The position numbers and the translations under genes are program-made. DNA of 64,000 nucleotides from Bacteroidota bacterium (GTDB lineage: Bacteria > Bacteroidota > Bacteroidia > AKYH767-A > OLB10), in NCBI GenBank assembly GCA_016722525.1, contig JADKJB010000001.1, positions 620,001-684,000 of the forward strand, written 5' to 3'. Below the pieces are notes generated by a model that ran no database searches, was not told where the DNA came from, and saw nothing but the letters and a program-made list of their open reading frames with translations. This document shows, in pieces, positions 8,124 through 19,077 of this stretch. Every line of letters starts with the position of its first letter. The stretch's first letter is position 1.

Positions 8124-8771
8124 TCATCCTTTCCGATTGTGTCTCATAATACAGATTTCCCAAATGGCTTCTTGAATTAATTTATCTTCTAAAATAATTG
8201 CAAATTCCGAGGTTAGAAAATTCCGAACATCATTTGGTGCATTTACAATTGAATCAACCAAATCAGTCCGGTTATCGAGAATGTAAATAATGTCTTCGAG
8301 GTCGTGACTGGTTCTTGGGTCTTTACCACCTCGGTCATGGAAAGCGTCAAATTTTGTAGCCAGAAAATATGATAGGGGCAGTATCCTTATAACTACATTT
8401 TCAATTTTAATTTGTTGCAAATGTTGAAATCCTGGGCTAAACCATCTATCTGTAGGTGCCCAACCTATAGCCTTGGTTGACATAACATCCACTCTAATTT
8501 CTTCATACATAAATCGGCAGATCACATTTTCATTCGCAGTTTGTGTAAAGCCTTTTTCAATCAGGGCAAGTCTCAACTCTTCTAATTCACCCATAGATAA
8601 AATTTCTAAGCTAATATCAACGTCTTTTGTAGGGCGAACATCATCTGCAGCTGGGTCATTAATATACAAACTGACAACTGCTCCTCCAACAAACACAACT
8701 CGCTCATTTAATTCTCCAAGTGCTATTGCTACCTCGCGAATTACTCCAAGATTAATTGTTGTGTTCTTCAT
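8124..8771 (-). CDS. Nucleotidyltransferase-fold protein (AbiEii/toxin-like), paired with wHTH gene
   Basis: A 215-residue protein of the nucleotidyltransferase superfamily. It shows FVGGAVVSLY (GG at 29-30), RPTKDVDIS (D50 and D52, the DxD metal pair) and a third acidic residue in IRVDVMST (D95), so the active-site set is complete. KFDAFHDRGGKDPRTSHDLEDI at about 140-160 resembles AbiEii/MNT-type proteins, where a Lys and Asp-rich helix completes the fold. It follows the winged-helix gene by 18 bp in the same operon. Family knowledge: several such enzymes are toxins that add nucleotides to tRNA 3' ends or act as antitoxins that adenylylate a partner. Which applies here cannot be told from sequence. 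Full length, no frameshift. Confidence 0.8.
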   Translation of the reverse strand: MKNTTINLGVIREVAIALGELNERVVFVGGAVVSLYINDPAADDVRPTKDVDISLEILSMGELEELRLALIEKGFTQTANENVICRFMYEEIRVDVMSTKAIGWAPTDRWFSPGFQHLQQIKIENVVIRILPLSYFLATKFDAFHDRGGKDPRTSHDLEDIIYILDNRTDLVDSIVNAPNDVRNFLTSEFAIILEDKLIQEAIWEICIMRHNRKG

Positions 8772-8789
8772 TTATCAATCTGGTTAGTT

Positions 8790-9281
8790 TTATTGAAGCA
8801 AGTTTTTTTCTCGCACTTTACCAATCCGTATCGCATCAACTAATGCCAGAAATTCGTAGAGGCGTTGGTCATTTTTAACAGCTTTAGGCACCGTCGGGTA
8901 TAACGGTTCAATCATATGCCCTCTGAGCTCTCCGGTCGCTGATGGCCATACAAAATTTTCCTCACTCACTATCTCATTGTTTAAGGGAGGAGCTGAATGA
9001 GCAGTGGGAATGCCTCTAACTACCGATCCTGGATGTTGAGGGAAAGCGTAGGCGATTCCATATAAAAGGAAATCTAAGAGTGCAGAACGCATTACCATTT
9101 TGCCATCATCAGCCAAAAATCGGGAATACCGTAATCGAATCAGCGATTGACTGATTTCCGATTGACTCAGCCCTAATGATTCGGCCAAATCCACTTGCCT
9201 CCAGTCTTTCTTGTTTGTACTTAGTATTTTAAGTAATATCAAAATGTCTTGAGGTTTAATAAAGTATTGGAATCTTTTCAT
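8790..9281 (-). CDS. Winged-helix regulator, likely partner of the nucleotidyltransferase
   Basis: A 163-residue protein. Residues about 9-70 form a MarR/IclR-like winged helix (KPQDILILLKIL, then VDLAESLGLSQSEISQSLIRL). The C-terminal half has conserved-looking motifs (FPQHPGSVVRGIPTAHSAPPL, VWPSATGELRGHMIEPLYPTVP, YEFLALVDAIRIGKVRE). From memory, this domain arrangement recurs in many phyla, often beside a nucleotidyltransferase gene. It is first in a two-gene operon and likely represses it. The upstream 70 bp is rich in GCAATA/TATTGC motifs that could be its operator. Confidence 0.8.
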   Translation of the reverse strand: MKRFQYFIKPQDILILLKILSTNKKDWRQVDLAESLGLSQSEISQSLIRLRYSRFLADDGKMVMRSALLDFLLYGIAYAFPQHPGSVVRGIPTAHSAPPLNNEIVSEENFVWPSATGELRGHMIEPLYPTVPKAVKNDQRLYEFLALVDAIRIGKVREKNLLQ

Positions 9282-9613
9282 GATCTATATTTGATATTAT
9301 AATACGCAATATTAATTAATAAGATGCTATAATTCAAATAATTACTTCCTAATATTGCATATTGCAATACTCGATATTAAAAATTATGCCAATTATTTGA
9401 TAATGAGACCATTACAGTTTTTAATTCCCAGCCATCTTTACATTCCCAAAATCTTTGAAGAAATCACCCGCCAGACATTTAAAGTAGATTTTGAAAATTA
9501 TAAAAACAAGTTATTTTATAACTATTTCAACTCAATGTAATTTCATTCCCAGCTTTTTCTATCTTCGTTATAAACAACCAATTTCCATTTTGATTAATAA
9601 CTAACAAACAGCA
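9282..9613. other. Intergenic region with GCAATA-type repeats
   Basis: Very AT-rich divergent spacer. Between 9296 and 9380 the sequence holds CGCAATATTA, ATTGCATATTGCAAT and CGATATTA, near-palindromic repeats upstream of the winged-helix gene and candidate operator sites. A 61-codon open frame at 9355-9540 looks like chance. Confidence 0.4.
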
Positions 9614-12600
9614 ATGAAATCTATTTTTACGATCATCCTCTTTTTTTGCATTTTTTCAACAAATACTTATTCTCAATGGAGTAAACTGCCGGGTCCTTAT
9701 GGTGGTGTATTCAGCGATATTGAGCGGGTTGGAAATGAAATTTGGCTGTCATCTATAAGTGGGTTATATACTTCACAAAATGAGGGGTTAACCTGGCAGA
9801 AGTCAACATTGATTCCACAGTATTGCCATGATGTTATTGCTTTTAATGATACTATCGTCATATTATATTCAGTTCCAAGTACTTTTAATGTTCTGAATAA
9901 AAGTATTTCCAGCTTTGATGGTGGATTAAGTTGGCATCAACCAGTTTTAATTTCTAATGGAGCAATTACAGGTGCAAAACTTCAAAAGTCATCAAAGGTT
10001 TTATTTTATGAAGGGACAGGTGGAAAGAAACAATCATCCGACGGTGGTTTAACATGGACTACTTTGAGTTTAAATTTTAGTCTACTCTTTTCAAATGGGA
10101 ATATGGCCCTAGGATTTGTTAGTTCTTCAGAAAATTATTATTTCTCAATTGATGGAAATTCTCCGTGGAATTTGATTTATTCAGCATACTCTGGTACAAC
10201 ATTAAAAATTTTGAACGACTGCTTTTTCATCACCGATTATGACACTGTAATTCAGAGTTGTAAATTAATGAAAAGTTGCGACCTTGGAAATACCTGGACA
10301 GTCTCAATGTTATCGCCAAGTCAAATTAGCAGCTCAGCGTTGATAAGTCTGAATGACACTTTATATTTTTATTTGTCATCTTCAAGTGCGATGATGAGTG
10401 TTGATAATGGAGATACCTGGGTTCCCGGTACATGGCCAAACTGGAATTTGATTTATCCTGGAGTATTTACAACTAATGGCAATAGAGTTATTTTGGATAA
10501 CAGAAAAGATGTTTACACATTTGTTCCTTCTCAAGGTATTCTTATTCGAACAAACACCGGCACTTCATGTCACATTATTTTGAGTTTAATTTCTAATAAA
10601 GGTGTTTTGTTTGCATCAACTTATTATGACTATTTTAAAAGTATTGATGGAGGTCAGAGTTGGGAGTTGCAATTAAATACTGGTGTGCAAGATACATGGG
10701 TGTCTGGAGATACTATTTATGGAATTAATTTCAACTTCAATGGGGAAATTGTGTTATCTTATGATAATGGAACAACTTGGAACACAAAATCAATACCTTT
10801 TGGGACATCCAGTCCAGGCAATAGGTTTGGAATTGCAAAATTGGACTCCAAAATTTATATTGGTTATGGTCAAAGAATAATTTCAAGTTCTGATGAAGGA
10901 ACTACTTGGGACACGCTTCCTCCATTACCCAATATTACTGTTGGAACATGTTTTGTTAATAACGTTGTGGGAGGAATAATAAATTCATGTTTTAATAAAA
11001 TTTATGCTCTTTCAACTAATGGATATGTTTTCAGATTTAATGATCAATTGCAAATCTGGGAAATGCAGTCTAGTTTGTGTACATCTTCAAATAATGAAGA
11101 TGATAGGTTATTCACTATTGGAAATAAATTGTTAGCTGAATTTGGAAACGATCTATATATTTCAGCGGATTCGGGAATGACATGGACTATGAGCTCGGGA
11201 CTCTCGCCAAAAAGTATTATGGAATACAATGGAACTTGGTTTGGTGTCTTGGGTATAAATGAGATCTTGTACTCTAATGATGAAGGGGGATCCTGGAATC
11301 AACTCGATACAGATTCATCTTTCAGTGCTTATAGAAACTTAACTATTTTAAACGGAGTTTTTTATGCAGATGGTTTCTATGATGGAATCTATAGAAGAAA
11401 TAATCCCTTATTTACCCTTAGTGGGAATGTTTACCATGATATAAATAATGATGGGATAAGAAATAATGGAGAACCGGGGTTGCAGCAATTGATGGTAGCA
11501 ACAACACCGGCCGGAATTGGGTCCACAATTAATTCTGCAGGTGATTATAACCTAGTTACTGATATGCCCGGCATAATTAACGCAGTTGCACCAACACAGT
11601 TTATGTCTGTTAATCCTTCTTCCTATTCCTTTAGTGGTGAAACCGACAGTCTTGATTTCGGAGTTTATTTGCCACCTAATATTTATGATTTAAAAGCTGA
11701 CATAACTAATACCAATGTATTTAATCCCGGATTTTCAACTAACATACAATTAACAGTAAAAAATTACGGAAATTATAGCGCAAATCCTCAAGCTAAATTA
11801 TTGCTGGATACAAATTTGTTGTTTATAAATTCTACACCCTCTCCAACTTATTATTCAAATGATACAGCCGTTTGGAATTTATCGCCATTGAACTTGCTCG
11901 ATCAGACTACTATTTTGGTGGAAGTACAAACAAAATTACAAACACCTAATGGATCTTTTGTTACTGCGCAAATGGAAGCATGGCCTGTAGCCGGAGATAC
12001 ACTACCATTTGATAATTATGCAAGTTTACGTGGAGAAGTAGTAGGGTCTTACGATCCGAATGATAAAACCTGTTTGCAAGGAAATATATTTACACCTTCA
12101 GAACTTCAAAGTAATGCTCCTCTGGAATATGTAATACGTTTTCAAAATCAAGGAACTTTTCCAACTGCTTTTGTTGTTATTACTGATACCTTGTCATCCT
12201 TATTAGATTTCACAACCTTCAGAATGGTTTCCTCAAGCCATCCATGTACCTGGTCGCTGAGTGGCTTGGGTGTGTTAGTCATTACTTTTAATCCACTGCA
12301 TTGCCAACTGAAGCAACTGATCCGTTAAATAGTCATGGGTTTTTTAAATATTCTGTAAAATGTAAAAGTGGTATTTCTGTTGGAAGTGCAATAGATAATA
12401 ATGCATCAATTGTTTTTGATTTTAATTTGCCAATTGTAACTAATACTGTTACAACACTCATTTCAGATACCATTCCATTGCAGGTTCCTGAAATGATGTC
12501 ATCAATAATGCATGTAGCTCCTTTTCCAAATCCATCTTCGGATTTTATCTATATAAAAAATCTTGCAATCGAATTTAATGAGATTATTTCTGCTTATACA

Positions 12601-12753
12601 TTTAATTCTCTTGGAGTAATTGTTTCCACTCAAACCCTATTGCAAAACCCACCTCGTATCGATGTTTCTTCATTCGCATCAGGAGTTTATTATACCCGAT
12701 TATTATCAAAAAGTGGAAAATCTTTCGGATCATTTAAGTTTGTGAAGGAATAG
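9614..12753 (+). CDS. T9SS-secreted BNR-repeat surface protein (one frameshift)
   Basis: Corrected product about 1,046 residues. Signal peptide 1-21 (ends NTYSQ). Residues about 22-595 hold repeated SxDxGxTW units (TSQNEGLTW, SSDEGTTW, SADSGMTW), the BNR/YCF48-type beta-propeller pattern. At about 603-660 comes an SdrD_B-like repeat (SGNVYHDINNDGIRNNGEPG), then a DUF11-like domain (YDPNDKTC, PLEYVIRFQNQGTFPT). The frame ends early at 12328; the other frame continues GFFKYSVK and DNNASIVFDFNLP, exactly the rest of this domain, then a type A sorting domain (PFPNPSSDFIYI to the end). A single missing base near 12298 restores one frame. Likely exported by T9SS and anchored on the surface; ligand unknown. 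Confidence 0.85.
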
Positions 12754-13010
12754 ACTGAAAGGTTTTACCTATACATTTGAAATATATATTATGAAGTAAA
12801 GTCCTGTTAGGATAAATATTTTCCCAGCATCGGCTCGTATTACTTTTTCGATTTTTGTAATGGGAAGTAATTTGGCAAGGAAAGGGGTAAATAATTTGCC
12901 ATTTAATCAGTGTGAGTAATTTAGTGTAGTCGATCTTATTAGTTTACGGAAGACGTCGTAGTACTAATTAGATATTTGTTCATTTATAAACAAATTAAAT
13001 CAGTTATCTA

Positions 13011-13827
13011 ATGAAAGTATTTTATGTAGTTCTTTTTCAATGCTAATCTGTGTCAGTGTTTTTGCCCAAAACAGTTCTGATACCCAGCAAAAAAATAAAA
13101 AGTATTCAATTTCCATTTACGGTGGAATGGCTTTACCTACAGGGAAGTTTTCTGAATATCAAACAATTGACCCCTCCCAACAAGGAATTGCACAGGGATT
13201 TAATAATTATAATATAGCAGGAGCACCTGATAATGGATATTTGTTTGGATTATCTATTAATTGCAACTTGAAGAATAATTTTGAAATTGGACTGAATGCT
13301 GAAAGATTTTCTATGAAAGCTCTTCGTGTAAGCTATCCAGCAATGTATTATCCGGAGAATGTGCGGGATGGTGGAACAATTTTATATGAATCAGGTAATT
13401 GGAATGTTACTAATATTTTTCTCGCACCTGCTTATATGCTTTCAATGCGAAAATTGGAATTGGTTGTTTTAGTCAAAGCAGGTCTTCAGGTAGCAACGAG
13501 TCCGGAATCACAATTGATTTATGAATTATATTTCAACAATAGCAACTATAAACCTCAGTTCTCTATGTCTCAGCCTAAGTTAAATAATTTAGCTTTAGGT
13601 TATGGTGGTGGTCTGGAAGGACGTTATGCCGTGAATAAGAAAATTAAAATTATTTTAAATGGGAATTTTCAACAGCACACCACTCATTTGTTTCTGGACC
13701 TGAACTTGAATTTAAATCGGTGTTAGTAGCTCCAAATGTATTACCAATCAACACACATTATCCTTTTAATTTCAAAAAGAAAATTTCCTCACTGTATTTT
13801 GGTGGAGGATTAAATTTTTCTTTTTAA
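13011..13827 (+). CDS. Outer-membrane beta-barrel protein, paralogue A (two frameshifts)
   Basis: The ATG at 13011 gives MKVFYVVLF and then runs off frame; adding one T to the T5 at 13031-13035 joins it to SMLICVSVFAQ, a signal peptide. The main frame (13040-13726) is strand-rich (YSISIYGGMALPTGKFSEY, GYGGGLEGRYAVNKKIKIILNG). It breaks again near 13692, where one more T restores SGPELEFKSVLVAPN and the ending KKISSLYFGGGLNFSF, with stop at 13825-13827. The ending in F and the alternating strands are typical of outer-membrane barrels. It is clearly homologous end to end to the intact gene at 20454-21284, which proves both corrections. Role unknown. Confidence 0.85.
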
Positions 13828-13877
13828 ATCATCAGAGTATTTAATTTCTACAGTGTTAATTTTGGCTTTTAAAAATT

Positions 13878-13915
13878 AAAAGGAATTGTAATTAAAATCA
13901 ATTACAATTCCTTTT
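13878..13915. terminator. Bidirectional terminator between convergent genes
   Basis: A perfect 16-bp stem, AAAAGGAATTGTAATT paired with its complement around a 6-nt loop, with A and T tracts on both sides. It can end transcription of the barrel gene (+) and of the 14056-18486 gene (-). Confidence 0.85.
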
Positions 13916-14055
13916 TAATTTCCACAATAATAAAACGCAGAAGGATGAATAGTGGTAATCCTGTTTCTGGAGTGAAGTGGTTAAAATCTACAATTTGCTC
14001 CTGAGATTTTTTAATTTTCAGGAATTAATTTATTAAAATTCATTGATCATTATTT

Positions 14056-17000
14056 TTAATCAATCTTAATCAATTTCAACGTTTGCATTTTATCACCATA
14101 TTGAATCAGCGCAGTGTAAATTCCGGAATTTAGAATTCCGGTTTTGATTGTGAAGGGGAAACTGGCAATTTCATTTGTGTAGATTTCTTTCCCTAAAATA
14201 TCATAAACCTGAATTTTTGAATAAAGACCACTTTTAATTTCTGGAGTATGACTCCAATCAAAAACGAACTCATCAGAGGAAGGATTTGGGTACACCTGAA
14301 TATCAAATTCAGATGGAGAAACATTATTTGTTGCTGCTAAATATTCACGACAATTTGCAGTAACCGTGAGTGTCTTTGTTCCGCTTGATCCGCATGCGTT
14401 TTTAGCTCTGGCACCAATCTTTCCGCTTAAGGTACCATAATTAACAGTTACGTTTGCCGATGGAGTTTCTAATGTATTTGAGACCGACAAAACCGATCCG
14501 TCAAAAATTTTCGAACCTGTTGGTGATGTCCAAACATATGCTGTAGCAGATGCAACAGGGACAATCGAGTAGGGAACTCCTTGCTGTAACGCACAGAAGG
14601 AAGTTGGTCCTGTAATCCTAGTTGGAGTGGCAGGTATTGTTCTTATCACTGCTGATCTTACCGCACTAGTTCCGCAATTATTATTTCCGGTGACGGTCAA
14701 ATTACCTGATGCATTCACAGAGGATAGATTAGCAGTGATGGAATTAGTTCCCTGACCTCCGGCAATCGTACCAACAGAAGTCGTAAAATTCCAATTGTAT
14801 GTTATACCTGCAACATTAGAAACGGAATATGGTACATTGGTGAGATTGCAAACACCATAAAGCGGACCGGTTATTGCACCTGGTGTAGCCGGATTATTTC
14901 TTTTAACAGAAAGTGCACGATAAGCACTTGTGGCACAAGTTTTATTAGCAGCTACTTTTATGGAATCGTTGGCAACAAATGCACTGGTATAATTTACTGT
15001 AACAGAGTTTGTACCTTGCCCGCTAACTATAATTCCACCAACAGGTGGAACCCATGTATAGGAAGTGGCACCTGCAACATTAGAGATACTGTATATTTTA
15101 GTGTCACCGGGACAAACCTTATTACCGCTCAATGGAGCTGAAATAGTTCCTGGCTTTGCAGGTGCAGTTGCAGTGCAGCAGCCAAAATAACTCTCAGCTT
15201 TTATAAATGCATCTTCTGCAATTTCAACTGCTATCAGCCTTCCAGGAATATCATCAATCGGAGGATGGATACCACCCCAGATTCTGGATAATGAAGATTC
15301 ATCAGCCGCATCCTGATAGGTTGCCCATTGCAAATGAACATCCTGACTAGGTCCATTTTCAAAAACCAAAAACTCATCCTGTTCCGCAACAAATTCTCCT
15401 AATCCACCGGGGAAATAAGCATTTCCTGTAAAATCAGTTAAAATTTCTGCGGCAGCTCTGGAATAAGTGGAATGGCCTGAAATAAATCCTGCAAATGGCG
15501 GAGTCACAAATGACGGACGCTGGTAGGGCAACCAATTCTCAGCAAGTATCCAACCTGAACCGGCATGATCCACATCAACATTATTGATTACACTATGGCC
15601 TCTCCATGCAAATAATTTTATTTTCCCAACATTTGAACCACCTGCTGCTAATGAATCGCCAGCTAATACCAATTCTATATAACCTGGAATCAAAGGCAAG
15701 CCTGCCGGGTGATATGACAATCCTCCGGGATCACTGCTTTGGCCTAATTCCGCCATGGCTCTTATTGCTGAAATGGGTCTGATATAATCATACCATCCTT
15801 TCATTCCCCATGCAGTTATCGCCACATCATGCATCGTACCTCCTAATGCAAAATATCCTTTAACATCCCATTCAAGATCATTTAATGGTGTGCCTGTACC
15901 TTTGTATTTTTTTGTTTGCAGCGGATGATCTGAAACATAATTGAATAAAGTAAACCAATGGCCGGGAGGAGTTTCCGAATCTGGTCCATCTGCCCAAAAT
16001 TCTGCCAGTACACGTGAATAATCACCCCTGGCAACAATATTAGGTGCATAGGGCTGACCTGTGACAGGATTTAATGCATGCCCAACGTTAGTAGTTCCAC
16101 CACCTGTTAGGTTATAAAAATTAGGATAATCATTTACTGAAGCCGGAAGAATATTTCTGTTACCTTGAGTGGCTGGTGAGATGTCCCACATTACTCCATC
16201 ATCAGGATCAAGATGTGATGACCAAACAGAAACCAGCGAGAAATTAAATTTGTATTGTTCCGAGGTGCCGCTTCCATCCATCAGGAGTTGCGGAGGAGTA
16301 CCCGGATCGTGGTAGACTTTGTAGTCAAATCCATTTCTTTGATGTGTAGTTAAGTCAGTAGATTTTAACGCAAATGGTTTTACCTGACCCCATTCCGGAC
16401 TCAAAAACGGAGGCGTAGCACCCGGAATTTGGTTGCCACTCTGATCGATGAACAGATCAAGTGTCAAAGGTTGCCAGCGATTCACATCGACAATATTTGG
16501 GTTGCCTGGAACATCAACATTCAAAGGAGGATTTACAGGAGCATAACTCGTGTTAGCATAACTATTTTGCTCATTTGATCCATCCTGTAATCCATAGTTA
16601 ATGTAACATTGCGCAATGTAGTTTCCTAACGCAGCTGCATTACCTGTTGAGTAGTCGAAAGAAGTAAATGTAGTATCATATCCCAATGTGTCCATATGAA
16701 CATTGTACGCAGTATATAACAATTGTGCCTGAGGAGAATTAGCAAAGCGATGACGCAACAAACGATAGGATGCATAACTAATAGCTTTGGCTCGGTCATC
16801 AGCAATATTCACCGATGCAGGAATTCCGTTAAACGGACATGTAAATCCATTCACTGTTTTACCTAAAAGAAATTCACAGGAAGCAATATCATAAACAGAC
16901 CAGGCATCCCACATCGCAGAGGAAATGTGAAAAAGGTTGCGGGCATGAACCGTAGGGCGTGCAAAATCTCTTCTGATGGATGCAAGCAATAGTTCATTCC

Positions 17001-18486
17001 ATTGTCGTGCGATACTGTAATTAGTGCTAACAGTAGGGTAATTAGTAGAGGGGGCGCAATTAGGATCAGGATTTGTCGGACAAGGATCACAAGCGTCTGC
17101 TAAACCATCCTGATCGTAATCGGAAGGTACGGGAGCAAGCCCGCAGTTGTCGCTCATAATGATTCCATAGCCGGCACAAAAGCCCGTGACAAAATCCTTC
17201 AGTCCGTCATTATTGATATCGATCCATGCAAAATCATAACTGTTATCAGCCCACGAATATATGGTTGAACCATAAGGATCGGAAAATACACCACCGTTGT
17301 TTTTATAGATGGCCATTCGTCTGCTGCTGTTACATGGAGGTATATCTACATCTACATCCGCAACACCTATATCCAGGTCGCCGTCTAAATCAAGATCGGC
17401 GGCGTGAACGTTTCCGCCAAAGCCGTTAGTGCTTGTAAAATTTAAATTTGTTTTCGTAAATGTAAGGCTGGTATTGGCAACAATGGAGGTTACGGTAAGT
17501 ATGTAATCACTGCCATCATCTACGACAAACAGATCTTTATTCCCATCCATATTAAAATCAGCGATCTCGAACATGTATGGTGAAGAGGTTGGGACCAGGT
17601 TTTGCCAGTTGATGAAATTACCTGTTCCATCATTGAATAATACAATCACTCCTCTTGCATTCCACGGTGCCACATTATAAAGTGTTGTGTTTTTTACAAT
17701 ATCATTGTCTCCGTCATTATCCATATCTGTAATTTGTACCGCCGTTCCAAATGCAGAATTTCGAAGAGTTCCTAGTCGGGTCTGGCTCTCATTGGTAAAA
17801 TGACCGGTACCGTCATTAATAAGAAGAAAATCTTTTGCAGTACCACCTCCTGAATTCACTTTATAATTTACAAAATAAATGTCAGGGCTCAAGTCTCCAT
17901 TCACATCACCTCCCCACACAGCACAAAATAAAGGAGTATCTTCTGTTAACACAGGGAAACGTAATGCAGATTCATTTATCAGTCCAAGCCAGTGTCCTGA
18001 GATATCATTTCCTCTGTTTTTGTAATATAACGGCTGTTGCCCAAACGTATTAGCAACAATTACATCTTTCCAGTTGTCTCCGTCAAAATCTCCGATATAA
18101 ACATCTCTGGCAAAATTTACGGTACTTATGAATTCGGGCGCTAATAATAAAGTTTGATCAATTAACTGCCCATTTATGTTCATGAGTAATAAATTTGATT
18201 TACCCGGCTGCGAAGAAGTTGAAAATGGTTGCTTTCTTACAACTATCAAATCTTCTTTTCCATCATTATTCAAATCAGCAGCCCACATGTCTTTTTCCTC
18301 TCCATCGCTGTTTGCAACCGATGATAGTGTTAATCGTGTCGCTGTTTCATCAGACCAGTCGAGCCATTGAGCCCGGGCATTACTGCCATTAAATATTAAA
18401 AATAAAACTAATAGAAGTTGTGTTGCTTTCATGCCGGATAACTGCACGCGGTATGAAAGAATTTTGAATAGGTGGTTAGAATTCAT
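14056..18486 (-). CDS. T9SS-secreted vanadium haloperoxidase-like protein with FG-GAP repeats
   Basis: A 1,476-residue secreted protein; the hydrophobic stretch at 20-40 ends NARAQW, a signal peptide. Residues about 45-460 carry FG-GAP/VCBS repeats (DLNNDGKEDLIVV, DFDGDNWKDVIVA), followed by a calcium-type TSP3 motif (DYDQDGLADACDPCP). Residues about 490-1,110 match the vanadium-dependent haloperoxidase/PAP2 fold. All three vanadate-binding blocks are present: K896-x6-R903-P904, S1003-G-H1005-S and S1067-R1068-x3-G1072-x-H1074-x3-D1078. These enzymes oxidise halides with peroxide, though some relatives are phosphatases. Then come Ig/PKD-like modules (about 1,120-1,370) and a type A sorting domain (VYPNPSSDEFVF). 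Intact frame. Confidence 0.9.
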   Translation of the reverse strand: MNSNHLFKILSYRVQLSGMKATQLLLVLFLIFNGSNARAQWLDWSDETATRLTLSSVANSDGEEKDMWAADLNNDGKEDLIVVRKQPFSTSSQPGKSNLLLMNINGQLIDQTLLLAPEFISTVNFARDVYIGDFDGDNWKDVIVANTFGQQPLYYKNRGNDISGHWLGLINESALRFPVLTEDTPLFCAVWGGDVNGDLSPDIYFVNYKVNSGGGTAKDFLLINDGTGHFTNESQTRLGTLRNSAFGTAVQITDMDNDGDNDIVKNTTLYNVAPWNARGVIVLFNDGTGNFINWQNLVPTSSPYMFEIADFNMDGNKDLFVVDDGSDYILTVTSIVANTSLTFTKTNLNFTSTNGFGGNVHAADLDLDGDLDIGVADVDVDIPPCNSSRRMAIYKNNGGVFSDPYGSTIYSWADNSYDFAWIDINNDGLKDFVTGFCAGYGIIMSDNCGLAPVPSDYDQDGLADACDPCPTNPDPNCAPSTNYPTVSTNYSIARQWNELLLASIRRDFARPTVHARNLFHISSAMWDAWSVYDIASCEFLLGKTVNGFTCPFNGIPASVNIADDRAKAISYASYRLLRHRFANSPQAQLLYTAYNVHMDTLGYDTTFTSFDYSTGNAAALGNYIAQCYINYGLQDGSNEQNSYANTSYAPVNPPLNVDVPGNPNIVDVNRWQPLTLDLFIDQSGNQIPGATPPFLSPEWGQVKPFALKSTDLTTHQRNGFDYKVYHDPGTPPQLLMDGSGTSEQYKFNFSLVSVWSSHLDPDDGVMWDISPATQGNRNILPASVNDYPNFYNLTGGGTTNVGHALNPVTGQPYAPNIVARGDYSRVLAEFWADGPDSETPPGHWFTLFNYVSDHPLQTKKYKGTGTPLNDLEWDVKGYFALGGTMHDVAITAWGMKGWYDYIRPISAIRAMAELGQSSDPGGLSYHPAGLPLIPGYIELVLAGDSLAAGGSNVGKIKLFAWRGHSVINNVDVDHAGSGWILAENWLPYQRPSFVTPPFAGFISGHSTYSRAAAEILTDFTGNAYFPGGLGEFVAEQDEFLVFENGPSQDVHLQWATYQDAADESSLSRIWGGIHPPIDDIPGRLIAVEIAEDAFIKAESYFGCCTATAPAKPGTISAPLSGNKVCPGDTKIYSISNVAGATSYTWVPPVGGIIVSGQGTNSVTVNYTSAFVANDSIKVAANKTCATSAYRALSVKRNNPATPGAITGPLYGVCNLTNVPYSVSNVAGITYNWNFTTSVGTIAGGQGTNSITANLSSVNASGNLTVTGNNNCGTSAVRSAVIRTIPATPTRITGPTSFCALQQGVPYSIVPVASATAYVWTSPTGSKIFDGSVLSVSNTLETPSANVTVNYGTLSGKIGARAKNACGSSGTKTLTVTANCREYLAATNNVSPSEFDIQVYPNPSSDEFVFDWSHTPEIKSGLYSKIQVYDILGKEIYTNEIASFPFTIKTGILNSGIYTALIQYGDKMQTLKLIKID

Positions 18487-19077
18487 TTTCTTGGTTTTTA
18501 GAGTTCAATGGGTAATCAAATATAAATTAATTCTGAGCGAGGTTAACAAATTCACAAATATAAATATGTCATGACAATTAAACACTTAATATATTGAAAA
18601 AGAAGTAGTTGAGAATTTCTGATAATTTAGTCACTCAGTTTGTGGAAATAGGATAAATCAATTTTGGTAATTAAAATGAAGAAGTAAAGCTATTTCGAGT
18701 GGCTCATTTTCTATAGCCGTTTTCACTTGTTAAAATGAATGAGCATGTGAATTCTTATTTTTTTTAAAAATCTCAAACGCATACGCGGCACATTGCACTA
18801 TGAATTATATTTACAATGCTGTTAGGAAAAACAATTCAAATGCAATCCGTAATTTAAAGGTTTATTGTTGAAAATATAAATTTCAATTTTTAGAACTGTG
18901 TTTCTTTCATTCTTAAAATTCATATATATTTAAAGTGCTTTCGATACAAATTAAAGGCAATCCTTCATCCGGAAAATTTTGGCCTGATTCTTGACTTTTC
19001 GAAAACTGATTTTCATCACACGGTTAATCAATTAAACTAATTAACTTTAACTCAATCAAAAATCAAATTCATCCATT
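18487..19077. other. Long AT-rich intergenic spacer
   Basis: These 591 bases lie between the divergent haloperoxidase-like gene and the His/Trp-rich protein gene. I see no open frame, repeat or clear hairpin. A TAACTTTA sequence near 19040 is close to a -7 box for the right-hand gene. Confidence 0.5.

Noticed and set aside
9355..9540. A 61-codon open frame in an AT-rich divergent spacer
   Set aside because: No start signal, no recognisable motif, and it overlaps likely operator repeats.
14056..18486. Calling the FG-GAP/haloperoxidase gene a large adhesin only
   Set aside because: The complete vanadate-binding residue set in the right order supports an enzyme domain as well.
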